From positions 496,001-560,000 of the forward strand of contig OZ244068.1 in NCBI GenBank assembly GCA_965215615.1: a stretch of 64,000 nucleotides of DNA, given 5' to 3'. The notes under the pieces were generated by a model. It was not told where the DNA came from. It made no database searches and was given only the letters and a program-made list of their open reading frames with translations. A program made the position numbers and the translations under genes. Below are positions 43,039 through 50,441 of the stretch, in pieces; position 1 is the stretch's first letter, and every line of letters starts with the position of its first letter. This DNA is from CBDATA01 sp965215615. GTDB taxonomy: Bacteria; Acidobacteriota; Vicinamibacteria; Marinacidobacterales; Marinacidobacteraceae.

Positions 43039-45891
43039 ATGCGCTTTCTCCGCACTTTCGCCCTCCTCCTCGTCGCCGTTCCGGCCGCTGCCCAGGTCAC
43101 CGTTTCGGAAGGAGTCCTGACGCTCCCGACCTACGAACTCCTCCCCGACGACCCGAACCCCCCGTTCCGGGAGACCGATGACTCGATCGTCTATCCGTAC
43201 ACGATGCAGGACAACCTCGGGACCGAGCGCCGCGACCGCGACTGGCGGGTTTTCTACCTCGAGAACGAATACCTGAAGGTCGCCTGCCTGCCGGAGATCG
43301 GCGGCCGGATCCAGTGGGTTCTCGACAAGCGCCGGAACGAGCAGATGTTCTACAACAACCAGGTCATCAAGCCGGGGCTGATCGCACTGCGCGGCGCGTG
43401 GATCTCGGGCGGGATCGAGTGGAACCGCGGCCCCCAGGGGCACACGGTCACGAGCTATTCGCCGGTGAACGTCACCGGAGCCCGGAACCCGGATGGCTCC
43501 GCAACCCTCGTCATCGGCGAGATCGAGCAGACCTTCCGCACCGGATGGGAAGTGCGTCTCACGCTCCGGCCCGGAGTGGCCCGCCTCGACCAGGAAATCC
43601 GCATCTTCAACCCGACCGACCTGCCGCACCCCTACTACTTCTGGAACAACACCGCCTTCCCGCAGCGCGACGGAACCCGCTTCCTCTATCCGATGTCGCT
43701 CGCGAGCGACCACTTCGGGACCACCTTCTACCGCTTCCCCGAAGACAGCGGCGTGGACATGACCCGGCTGCCCAACTACCCGGAGCCGACTTCCCTCTTC
43801 GCCTACCGCTCGGTCCACGACTTCTTCGGGGCCTACGACTCGGGCGCGGACCGCGGGATCGTCCAGACCGCCGACCACCACGAGCTTCCCGGCAAGAAGG
43901 CCTGGACCTGGGGGCAGGGGGGCGACGGGATGATGAACCAGCGGAATCTCACCGACGAGGACGGCCCCTACATCGAAGTCCAGAGCGGCCCGCTGCCGAC
44001 CCAGTCGGACTACGCCTGGCTGATGCCGGGACAGACGGTCGCGTGGGAGGAGCAGTGGGCCCCGGTCTTCGGGCTCGGCGAGGGTTTCGAGTACGCGACT
44101 CCGGAGCTCGTCGTCGAGCGCACCGGGGACGGCTTCCGCTTCCTCGCCAACCAGCGGCTCGACGGTGCGGAGATCCATCTGGACACCCAGGCCGAGATGC
44201 GGGACCTGACCCCGGAAACGGTCGTTGCGATCCCGTGGTCCGGGGGGGCCGTGGAGGTCGTGGTTCATGCGGAAGGGCGCGAAATCCTGCGCTACCGCTC
44301 GCCGCTCGAAATCCCCGTCGAGGAGCCGCCGACGCTCGAAGAACCGGGCGATCCCGAGAGCGCCGAGGAGATCTTCCAGCGCGCCGAGCGGGCGGACAAG
44401 GATCTCGACCGCGCCGCCGCCCGGATGCTCTATGAACGGGCGCTCGCGCTCGCCCCGGAACACACCGACGCGGCGGTCGGTCTCGCGGTTCTCGACCTCA
44501 AGGCCGGCCTCTACGGACGCGCCGCCGAAAGGCTGGATGCGGTCACGGCGGCCGATCCCGAGCACGGCCTCGCCCGCTTCTTTCAGGGGGTCGCCCGGCT
44601 CGGCCTCGGGGATGACGAGGGCGCACTCGACTCCGCGTATCTGGCTACAAAGCTCGGCGGGGTCGAGCTCCCGGCGTGGCGACTTGCAGGAAGGATCCGG
44701 ATGAAGCAGGGGTCTCCGCATCTTGCGGCGGCCGCCTTCGCCCGCGGCCAGAGCGCCCTGCTGCCGGTCGCCTGGCTCGCCGCCGGGGACACTGCGGAGG
44801 CACTCCGGCTCGCCGACGAGATGATCGCCCGCGGAACCGTCGATCTGATCCCCTGGGCCGTTCGCCTCCACGCCGGCGAAGAGGCAGCGCGAGAGATGGT
44901 CGCTCTCGCCGGGGAGCCGGAGTTCGCGTTCACCGAGCTTTTGGTCACGCTCGCGGGTCTCGGCCTCCCGGAGATGGCGCTCGATGTGCTCGAAGCGCTC
45001 CGGGAGCACGGCGGCTTCGAGCCCGGCCCGGTGCTCGCCTTTCACGCCGCGAGCTGGTCGGATTCCCCCGCCGAATGGGACCAGGCAGCGCTCACCGCCC
45101 CGCTCGACTACGCCTTCCCCTCCCGGCCGGAGTCGCTGCCGGTTCTCGAAGCCGCCGCCGAACGAAGGCCCGGTTCCGCGGCTCCTCGCCTGCTGATGGG
45201 ACACCTGCTGGCCGGGCTCGGGCGATACGACGAAGCGATCCCGGCGTGGGAGGCGGCTACCGACCTGGATCCGCTCTTTTCGACGGCGCATCGGGCGCTC
45301 GCGATGACCCACTGGAAGCTCAAGGAGCGCCCTGCCGCCGCCGAGAGCCGATTCCGGGCCGCGCTCGCGGTGCGACCCGAGGACCAGACGCTCGCCCGTG
45401 ACTTCGCCCGCTTCCTCCTCGAACACGACCGCCCGGCCGAAGCGATCCCGCTGCTCGCGGACATCCCGCCGGAGGCCCGCCGCCACGACGCGACGATCGA
45501 GCTCGCCCGCGCCCTGAACGCGACCGGCCGCTTCGCGGACACGATCGCGATGCTGGCGGAAACCGAGGTCAGCTTCCGCGAAGGCGACGCGACCGTCTGG
45601 CGGCTCTTCTCCCGCGCCGGGATCGCGCTCGGCGAAGAAGCCCTCGCATCAGGCGACCCGGAAACCGCGCTCGCCCACTTCGAGCAGGCGCTCACCTACC
45701 CCGAAAACCTCGGAGTCGGCCGCCCCCACCGCCCCACCGAAGCGAGATCCCAATGGCACCGCGCGGAAGCGCTCCACGCCCTCGGCCGAAATGCGGAAGC
45801 GGAAGAGGCGCTCGCCGCCTGCGCCGCGAACCACCCGCTCGACGACGAGCAGGCGCACTTCATCGCGCTCTGCCAGACCCCCGCCCGCTGA
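43039..45891 (+). CDS. Secreted DUF5107 / TPR protein
   Basis: A 950-residue exported protein. The ATG at 43039 begins a signal peptide (FLRTFALLLVAVPAAAQ). Residues about 40-330 form the DUF5107 domain, which resembles galactose-mutarotase-like folds in carbohydrate-active proteins (VFYLENEYLKVACLPEIGGR, YYFWNNTAFPQRDGTRF). The remainder consists of many TPRs (EIFQRAERADKDLDRAAARM, ALAPEHTDAAVGLAVLDLKA). The final 27 codons recur in a damaged form at 52487-52567. A role in glycan processing or binding is suggested by the fold but not proven. Confidence 0.82.
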   Translation: MRFLRTFALLLVAVPAAAQVTVSEGVLTLPTYELLPDDPNPPFRETDDSIVYPYTMQDNLGTERRDRDWRVFYLENEYLKVACLPEIGGRIQWVLDKRRNEQMFYNNQVIKPGLIALRGAWISGGIEWNRGPQGHTVTSYSPVNVTGARNPDGSATLVIGEIEQTFRTGWEVRLTLRPGVARLDQEIRIFNPTDLPHPYYFWNNTAFPQRDGTRFLYPMSLASDHFGTTFYRFPEDSGVDMTRLPNYPEPTSLFAYRSVHDFFGAYDSGADRGIVQTADHHELPGKKAWTWGQGGDGMMNQRNLTDEDGPYIEVQSGPLPTQSDYAWLMPGQTVAWEEQWAPVFGLGEGFEYATPELVVERTGDGFRFLANQRLDGAEIHLDTQAEMRDLTPETVVAIPWSGGAVEVVVHAEGREILRYRSPLEIPVEEPPTLEEPGDPESAEEIFQRAERADKDLDRAAARMLYERALALAPEHTDAAVGLAVLDLKAGLYGRAAERLDAVTAADPEHGLARFFQGVARLGLGDDEGALDSAYLATKLGGVELPAWRLAGRIRMKQGSPHLAAAAFARGQSALLPVAWLAAGDTAEALRLADEMIARGTVDLIPWAVRLHAGEEAAREMVALAGEPEFAFTELLVTLAGLGLPEMALDVLEALREHGGFEPGPVLAFHAASWSDSPAEWDQAALTAPLDYAFPSRPESLPVLEAAAERRPGSAAPRLLMGHLLAGLGRYDEAIPAWEAATDLDPLFSTAHRALAMTHWKLKERPAAAESRFRAALAVRPEDQTLARDFARFLLEHDRPAEAIPLLADIPPEARRHDATIELARALNATGRFADTIAMLAETEVSFREGDATVWRLFSRAGIALGEEALASGDPETALAHFEQALTYPENLGVGRPHRPTEARSQWHRAEALHALGRNAEAEEALAACAANHPLDDEQAHFIALCQTPAR

Positions 45892-45903
45892 CTCGCGCCT
45901 GAT

Positions 45904-46200
45904 TCAAGGGTTCCCCGTCGCGTTTGCCAACACTCCTCGGGCGCGCAAATCTCTCACGTAGTCGGTCTTGTCAAGAGGGCAGCGAGCGAGGCCGAGCGCC
46001 ACTTTCATGGATGTCTGGATCTGGGAAGGGATGAAATTGTGCGAGGTGTTCCGGCCACGCCGGATCCCGAACCTTCCGATGAAGAGATCTTCCACTCGAA
46101 TCACTACGTTCGCGTGTTTCCGCCCCTCGGCGATCTCGCCTCCCAACTTCCGCGCGATCACCCGCGCTGCGGCCTCGTCGAGAACCTTATGCCCTGGCAA
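45904..46200 (-). CDS. Small protein, possible HicA-like partner
   Basis: A 98-residue basic protein. I choose the TTG at 46200 because it places the start inside the upstream gene's end and at the beginning of conserved-looking sequence (GHKVLDEAAARVIARKLGGE); no ATG is available nearby. The middle GRKHANVVIRVEDLFIGRFG and RRGRNTSHNFIPSQ resembles the RNA-contact region of HicA-like or related dsRBD-fold toxins, but this is weak. It ends a three-gene minus-strand operon and overlaps the preceding gene. The function is unassigned. Confidence 0.45.
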   Translation of the reverse strand: MPGHKVLDEAAARVIARKLGGEIAEGRKHANVVIRVEDLFIGRFGIRRGRNTSHNFIPSQIQTSMKVALGLARCPLDKTDYVRDLRARGVLANATGNP

Positions 46201-46633
46201 TGTAGGCAAGCAGCAGTTGGCGCTGTCTGGCGGCCGCCTGGCAGAGCTTTGGTTCCCTTGCGAGAGTGTCGAACGTGTCCAGGATCTCAGCCACGAGCGC
46301 CTGATAGGCATCCTGGCTGTCCCTCCCGGCAATGGCGATGTTGGCCTCGACCCATGAAGCCTGGTAATCCTCGGGGCCGATCCGGTTTATCTCGACCGGT
46401 ATGGGCCGGAGTACCCGGTAGCCGGCTTCGCCGAGGTCCGTAATTTCTTCGGTGGTTCGCTCGTTGGTGGACGGATTCGGCAGAACTGCCCGTGGTGGGG
46501 GTGCGGTGACCGGAGGCGGAAGGCGGGTGTGCCAGGCACTCCCGGCGGGAAGAACGCAAGGTCGGCCCCATGTGCCCGCGGCGTCTTGCGTCGTGATACC
46601 GGAAAAGCTTGAGGAATCAGTGAGTTGTGCCAT
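46187..46633 (-). CDS. Hypothetical protein, possibly HicB-like
   Basis: A 148-residue protein. The first 60 residues are proline- and serine-rich and likely disordered. Residues about 65-140 (YRVLRPIPVEINRIGPEDYQ, ASWVEANIAIAGRDSQDAYQ) have the strand-strand-helix pattern of HicB-type partial RNase H folds. It overlaps the upstream gene by 17 bases and the downstream gene by about 14. Together with that basic small protein it may form a toxin-antitoxin-like pair, in which case this would be the antitoxin. No DNA-binding domain is visible. Confidence 0.5.
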   Translation of the reverse strand: MAQLTDSSSFSGITTQDAAGTWGRPCVLPAGSAWHTRLPPPVTAPPPRAVLPNPSTNERTTEEITDLGEAGYRVLRPIPVEINRIGPEDYQASWVEANIAIAGRDSQDAYQALVAEILDTFDTLAREPKLCQAAARQRQLLLAYIARA

Positions 46634-46982
46634 CGCCTGCTCCGTTCGTGTTGGCTGGCTTCGGCTGGAATCCCGCCTCCTTGCTCTTCGCCATCAGCCA
46701 CTGTCCGATGCTGAAGGCCTGCTCCGCAGTCAACACCATGCCCGCGAAGGCTTCTCTCCGGAATTCGAGAGCCATTTCCGGGTTGCGCTCGAGCTCCTCT
46801 CCCACCGTTCCGTGCTCGATCGAGTGGGTAACGGTCTCGGGCAAGGCCTGGCTCTCGTAGCACAGGTGTGCCAGAACATCGCCCCGGGGCGTGAGGCCCC
46901 CCCAGATGCAATTCACTGGTAGCAGCCGATAGCTGCTGTCTTTGGAAAATCGGAACGTAGCGGTCTGGTCGGGGACCGGCAT
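46617..46982 (-). CDS. Hypothetical protein, first gene of three-gene operon
   Basis: A 121-residue protein that I do not recognise by name. The pattern FRFSKDSSYRLLPVNCIWGG, LTPRGDVLAHLCYESQALPE, then MVLTAEQAFSIGQWLMAKSK suggests a compact beta-rich body and a C-terminal helix. It looks like a genuine conserved family. A TCCCTCCG on the plus strand just upstream provides a purine-rich ribosome-binding site (GGAGGGA) at good spacing. It leads the operon with the HicB-like and HicA-like small genes. Confidence 0.55.
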   Translation of the reverse strand: MPVPDQTATFRFSKDSSYRLLPVNCIWGGLTPRGDVLAHLCYESQALPETVTHSIEHGTVGEELERNPEMALEFRREAFAGMVLTAEQAFSIGQWLMAKSKEAGFQPKPANTNGAGDGTTH

Positions 46983-47276
46983 TTCCTGCTCCCTCCGTCA
47001 AGAATCAAGCGGTTGCGACGTTGGCCCGAACATGAGCCGCCATCTCACCGGGCTGGAAAGCCTAGCCGAGTTGTGCGCGACCCGGAGGAAGGGGCTGATC
47101 GTCCCGCCCATCAGCGCGAACTCCTCCCGATGTGCGACGAGCGTGGCTATCCATGCATCGCGACGGGAACGGGGTTGCGAGGCAGAGGCTTGCCTCAGAC
47201 CGCGAGGCGGGAACCGTGGAGGCCCCCGGGCACGAGCTCCGCTGGCAGCGCACCCTCGGTGAAATCGGAGAAAAGA
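46983..47276. other. Divergent intergenic region
   Basis: About 290 bases between the minus-strand small operon and the flanking repeat. A plus-strand frame at 46942-47262 is open but arginine- and cysteine-rich with no ribosome-binding site, so I do not accept it. Promoters for both directions presumably lie here and in the bases up to 47417, but none is clear. Confidence 0.4.
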
Positions 47277-47335
47277 CCTGAAACGAATCCGAAGTCTCCG
47301 GGACTGACTCCCGGAATTCGCCGGTATCGGGAAGA
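47277..47335. repeat. 59-bp REP-like repeat, left copy
   Basis: A 59-base element matching 52594-52652 with a single mismatch (GGAATTCGCC here, GGAATGCGCC there). It contains a perfect hairpin: CCGGGA (47298-47303), loop CTGAC, TCCCGG (47309-47314). The two copies flank the four-gene ATPase-helicase module in direct orientation. The element could be a REP/MITE-like sequence that recombined, or the mark of an insertion. Confidence 0.8.
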
Positions 47336-47417
47336 CGGCGACGATCAAGGCTTCGCTTCGTGCCGTTCGACTGTCGCTCGATGCTGGTAGAGTCCCGCCC
47401 GTCGTTCCCCTCCCTTC

Positions 47418-48203
47418 ATGTCAGGTATCGAAGAAGCGTTCGAGCGCACTGAAGAAACTGCCCAAGAGCTGCAGAGTGCGGCCGCGAGGGTCGCATCCCG
47501 GGCGCGGGCGCTGGTCAAGGCGGGCCAGACCGGCAACCTCGCCGCTGTCAAGCGGAGCTGGATGCAGCTACGCGAAGATTCCCAGGCGCTCTCGAATCGT
47601 CTGGAAGAGTCCGATCCGCTTTGGCCTTTCACCGAAGAAGAGGAGCGGGCGTTGTTCTCGGACGGGTACGCGACGGAACTCAAGGCGGAAGCCGAAGCGA
47701 GCGGGCTCCGGATGTTCGAGCGGGACGGCAACCTCATGTGTTACCCGTCGATCCTCCGCGTTCTTCCCGACTTCGCGGTCCGAATCGACCGGAAGAAGGT
47801 TTCGACCGTCCGGCCCTCGTGGCTCGTGCGACTGCTTCTGAAGCGTCAGCAGAAGACCAGTGGATATCCGCCGCAGCGCTTCCTTGAAGCGCTCTACTCC
47901 GTGTACGGCGAACTCAGGCGGGATTCTTCGGGACTGCTTGGCTCGGATGTCGTCCCCCTCGTGCGGATCTACGGACTGCTCACGGCGTTGCCCGGCGCGC
48001 AGCGCGACTACGACCGCACCGACTTTGCGCGCGATCTTTATGTGCTGGAGTCCGAGGGACCGAGGCAGACGAAGAAGGGGGCGAGCGTGTCTTTTCCGTC
48101 CTCCACCGGAACTCGGCGAAAGAGCGAGATCTTCTCGTTCGTCGGGCCGGACGGCGATGTCGTCGAGTACTACGGGATCCGATTCACATCCCCGAGCCGT
48201 TGA
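47418..48203 (+). CDS. Uncharacterised first protein of BREX-like ATPase/helicase module
   Basis: A 261-residue protein without a name I can give. The first 60 residues are coiled coil (EEAFERTEETAQELQSAAAR). The rest is alpha/beta (LSDGYATELKAEAEASGLRM-like, then MCYPSILRVLPDFAVRIDRK, KVSTVRPSWLVRLLLKRQQK) and ends in a beta-rich tail. No catalytic motif is visible. It is translationally coupled to the next gene (TTGA overlap) and so belongs to the ATPase-helicase module, where it might be a scaffold or sensor that docks on the ATPases. Confidence 0.7.
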   Translation: MSGIEEAFERTEETAQELQSAAARVASRARALVKAGQTGNLAAVKRSWMQLREDSQALSNRLEESDPLWPFTEEEERALFSDGYATELKAEAEASGLRMFERDGNLMCYPSILRVLPDFAVRIDRKKVSTVRPSWLVRLLLKRQQKTSGYPPQRFLEALYSVYGELRRDSSGLLGSDVVPLVRIYGLLTALPGAQRDYDRTDFARDLYVLESEGPRQTKKGASVSFPSSTGTRRKSEIFSFVGPDGDVVEYYGIRFTSPSR

Positions 48204-49159
48204 CTGTTTCGATCGCGCGCGAGCGCTGGCTGGAAGTTCTCGACAAGGAGTATCTCGCGGGTTTCGTCCGCGACGGTGGGGCCGCAGTGAAGTTCGCGGT
48301 GGCCTCCGAATTCGGCAGGACGCGCCTCGGTGCGGATCTCCGCTCGCTCGCCGAAGAGCGCGGTTTCGTGTTCGCCGCAGTGGATGCGACGGAGTGCCGG
48401 GTCCATATGCCGCAGGACATCTTCTTCACCCTGGCGAGGCAGATGGACTGGCGACTTCTGGCGCGTCGGGTCGTTTTGCGCCTGCTCGCCGACAAGGACT
48501 TCACTACCGACGATATCGCCCCGGAGCGGGAGACCGATATCGTTGGTGCAGTGGCGCGCGCGAACGGGATCGAGCCCCGTTCGGTGATCCTTCAATTGCG
48601 CCCGGCTCTCGAGCAGCAGGTCATGAAGAACCACAGCCTCGCGCGCGCTTTTCGTATTGCCATGACCCATCTTTGCGAGGCGGAGCGCGACTCCACGGCG
48701 TATCACGGCCAGCCGCTGCTCGACTGGCTCACCGGAGAGAACCGACGGATCGGCCCGCTCCGTCCGTTCCATATCCACACGCCGATCAACCGGGTGACCG
48801 CGCGCCACCTGATCGAATCGCTGTTCTCGTGGGTTCGCCTCGCGGGCCACGCGGGAACCCTGATGCTGCTCGACAACGCCCGCGTCACCCTCCAGCGAAA
48901 CCCGCGCGACGAAAAGCTCTACTACACCCGGGCGATGACGATGGATCACTACGAGCTGCTGCGCGAGTTCCTGGACGGCGTGGATCATCTCGATGGTGCC
49001 CTGCTGGTCACCGCGACCGGAGACACGTTCGTGGACGACGACGCGCGCCGCGGCTGGAGCATCTATTCCGCGCTTCGCACCCGGGTCATGGATGACGTGC
49101 GGGACCGGAATCTGGCGAATCCGGTTGCCGCCCTGGTGCGGCTCGCGCCTGAGGCGTAG
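48200..49159 (+). CDS. BREX-type ATP-binding-like protein with degenerate P-loop
   Basis: A 319-residue protein resembling the BrxC/BrxD ATP-binding domain family (DUF2791), but the P-loop position reads DGGAAVKFAVASEFGRTR with no GK(S/T), so it probably does not hydrolyse ATP. Other family features persist: a VFAAVDATECRVHMPQDIFF segment and a Walker-B-like AGTLMLLDNARVT where the usual DE is DN. It starts with TTG at 48200 overlapping the previous stop and ends one base before the next ATG. The pairing of a dead and a live DUF2791 protein suggests a heteromeric ring or clamp. Confidence 0.62.
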   Translation: MTVSIARERWLEVLDKEYLAGFVRDGGAAVKFAVASEFGRTRLGADLRSLAEERGFVFAAVDATECRVHMPQDIFFTLARQMDWRLLARRVVLRLLADKDFTTDDIAPERETDIVGAVARANGIEPRSVILQLRPALEQQVMKNHSLARAFRIAMTHLCEAERDSTAYHGQPLLDWLTGENRRIGPLRPFHIHTPINRVTARHLIESLFSWVRLAGHAGTLMLLDNARVTLQRNPRDEKLYYTRAMTMDHYELLREFLDGVDHLDGALLVTATGDTFVDDDARRGWSIYSALRTRVMDDVRDRNLANPVAALVRLAPEA

Positions 49160-49160
49160 C

Positions 49161-50423
49161 ATGAGCGACGAAGCCTTCGCCGCCCGGCGAGCCGTGGAGG
49201 CGCTCCGGAGTGGAGTTCCGAACCGGGAGGCGGTGCGGGCGCTCGGCTGTAGCCAGCCGGAGGTCGAACGCCGGTGCGACGGACTGCTGGACCGGGCGGT
49301 GGGAGATGGCGAGAGTTCCGGCCCCCACGGCCTTCTGGTTTCGGGGGATTTCGGAACCGGCAAATCGCACCTGCTCGCGCATCTCGAACACCGCGCCCTC
49401 GAGCGGGACTTCGTCTGCAGCCGGGTTGCGATCAGCAAGGAAACCCCTCTCTACGATCTCGGCAAGGTGTTCTCGGCGGCCATGGACGCGGCGCGGATGC
49501 CGGACCGCAAGGGCCGCTTCGTGGAAGAGCTGGGCATCAAGATGGATACCCGTTCGTCGCGCTACGCCGATTTCTGGCGGTGGACGAAGAAGGCGACCGA
49601 GGAGGACGGCATGAATCCGGTCTTCCTGGCGACTCTGGCCGTGTACGAAGAATCCGGGGACACCGGGCTGAAGCAGGAGATCGAGGCGTTCTGGGCGGGC
49701 GACCGTCTGCGGATCCCCTCGCTCCGCGCCGGCCTTCGGGAGATCGGCCAGGCTCGCGAGTATCGGTTCCGCGCCCCCCGGATCACCGAGTTGCCGCCCC
49801 AGCGAATGCGGTTCGTCCTCGAGCTCATCCGGGCTGCCGGTTATCAGGGGTGGGTGGTTCTGCTGGACGAGATCGAACTCATTGGCTCCTATTCGATCCT
49901 CCAGCGCGGCCGGTCGTATGCGGAACTCGCTCGCTGGATGGGGGATATTCCCGGCCAGGAACATCCCGGCCTCGCAGTGGTGGGCGCTGTGACCGACGAC
50001 TTCGCCTCGGTCATCATCAGTCCGGACGGGCAGAAGAAGGACCGGGACTATGTGCGGCCCCGCCTCGAGAAGAGCGCGAGATACAAGGCTCTCGGGGGCT
50101 TGGCGGAGCGAGGGATGAATCTTCTCGAACGGGGTTGTCTGGCGATCGCACCCCTGGGTGACGAGGATGTTCAGGCGGTTGTGGACGAGTTGCGGGGTCT
50201 TTACGAGCGGGCGTACGACTGGTCGCCGCCCCCTCTTGGAGTCTCCGCCGGGGGAGCTGGCTATCAGCGGCGGATGCGCCACAAGGTGCGCTCCGCCATC
50301 AACGAGTGGGATCTTCGTCGACTGCACCCCGACTATCGACCCGAAACCGAGATCGAGGATTTCGCGACGAGCTACGAGGAGGACACCGCACTGGAGCGGC
50401 AGGCGGAGGATGATCCGGACTGA
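49161..50423 (+). CDS. BrxD-like (DUF2791) ATPase
   Basis: A 420-residue P-loop ATPase of the BREX BrxD/DUF2791 group. An initial helical region (EAFAARRAVEALRSGVPNRE) precedes Walker A (SGDFGTGKSHLLAHLEH, about residues 58-74). Walker B is WVVLLDEIELIGSYS (about 231-245), followed by the AELARWMGD and AVVGAVTDDFASV sensor segments. The C-terminal part is helical and acidic. BrxD-type ATPases are found in BREX subtypes and in the Shango defence system. None of the other BREX proteins (PglX, PglZ, BrxL) is encoded in this window. The ATG at 49161 is one base after the preceding stop. Confidence 0.78.
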   Translation: MSDEAFAARRAVEALRSGVPNREAVRALGCSQPEVERRCDGLLDRAVGDGESSGPHGLLVSGDFGTGKSHLLAHLEHRALERDFVCSRVAISKETPLYDLGKVFSAAMDAARMPDRKGRFVEELGIKMDTRSSRYADFWRWTKKATEEDGMNPVFLATLAVYEESGDTGLKQEIEAFWAGDRLRIPSLRAGLREIGQAREYRFRAPRITELPPQRMRFVLELIRAAGYQGWVVLLDEIELIGSYSILQRGRSYAELARWMGDIPGQEHPGLAVVGAVTDDFASVIISPDGQKKDRDYVRPRLEKSARYKALGGLAERGMNLLERGCLAIAPLGDEDVQAVVDELRGLYERAYDWSPPPLGVSAGGAGYQRRMRHKVRSAINEWDLRRLHPDYRPETEIEDFATSYEEDTALERQAEDDPD

Positions 50424-50441
50424 GAGCCGGACTGACGGGAG

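Noticed and set aside
46942..47262. 106-codon plus-strand frame in the divergent region
   Set aside because: Compositionally odd (Arg, Cys, Ser), overlaps the start of a better minus-strand gene, no ribosome-binding site.
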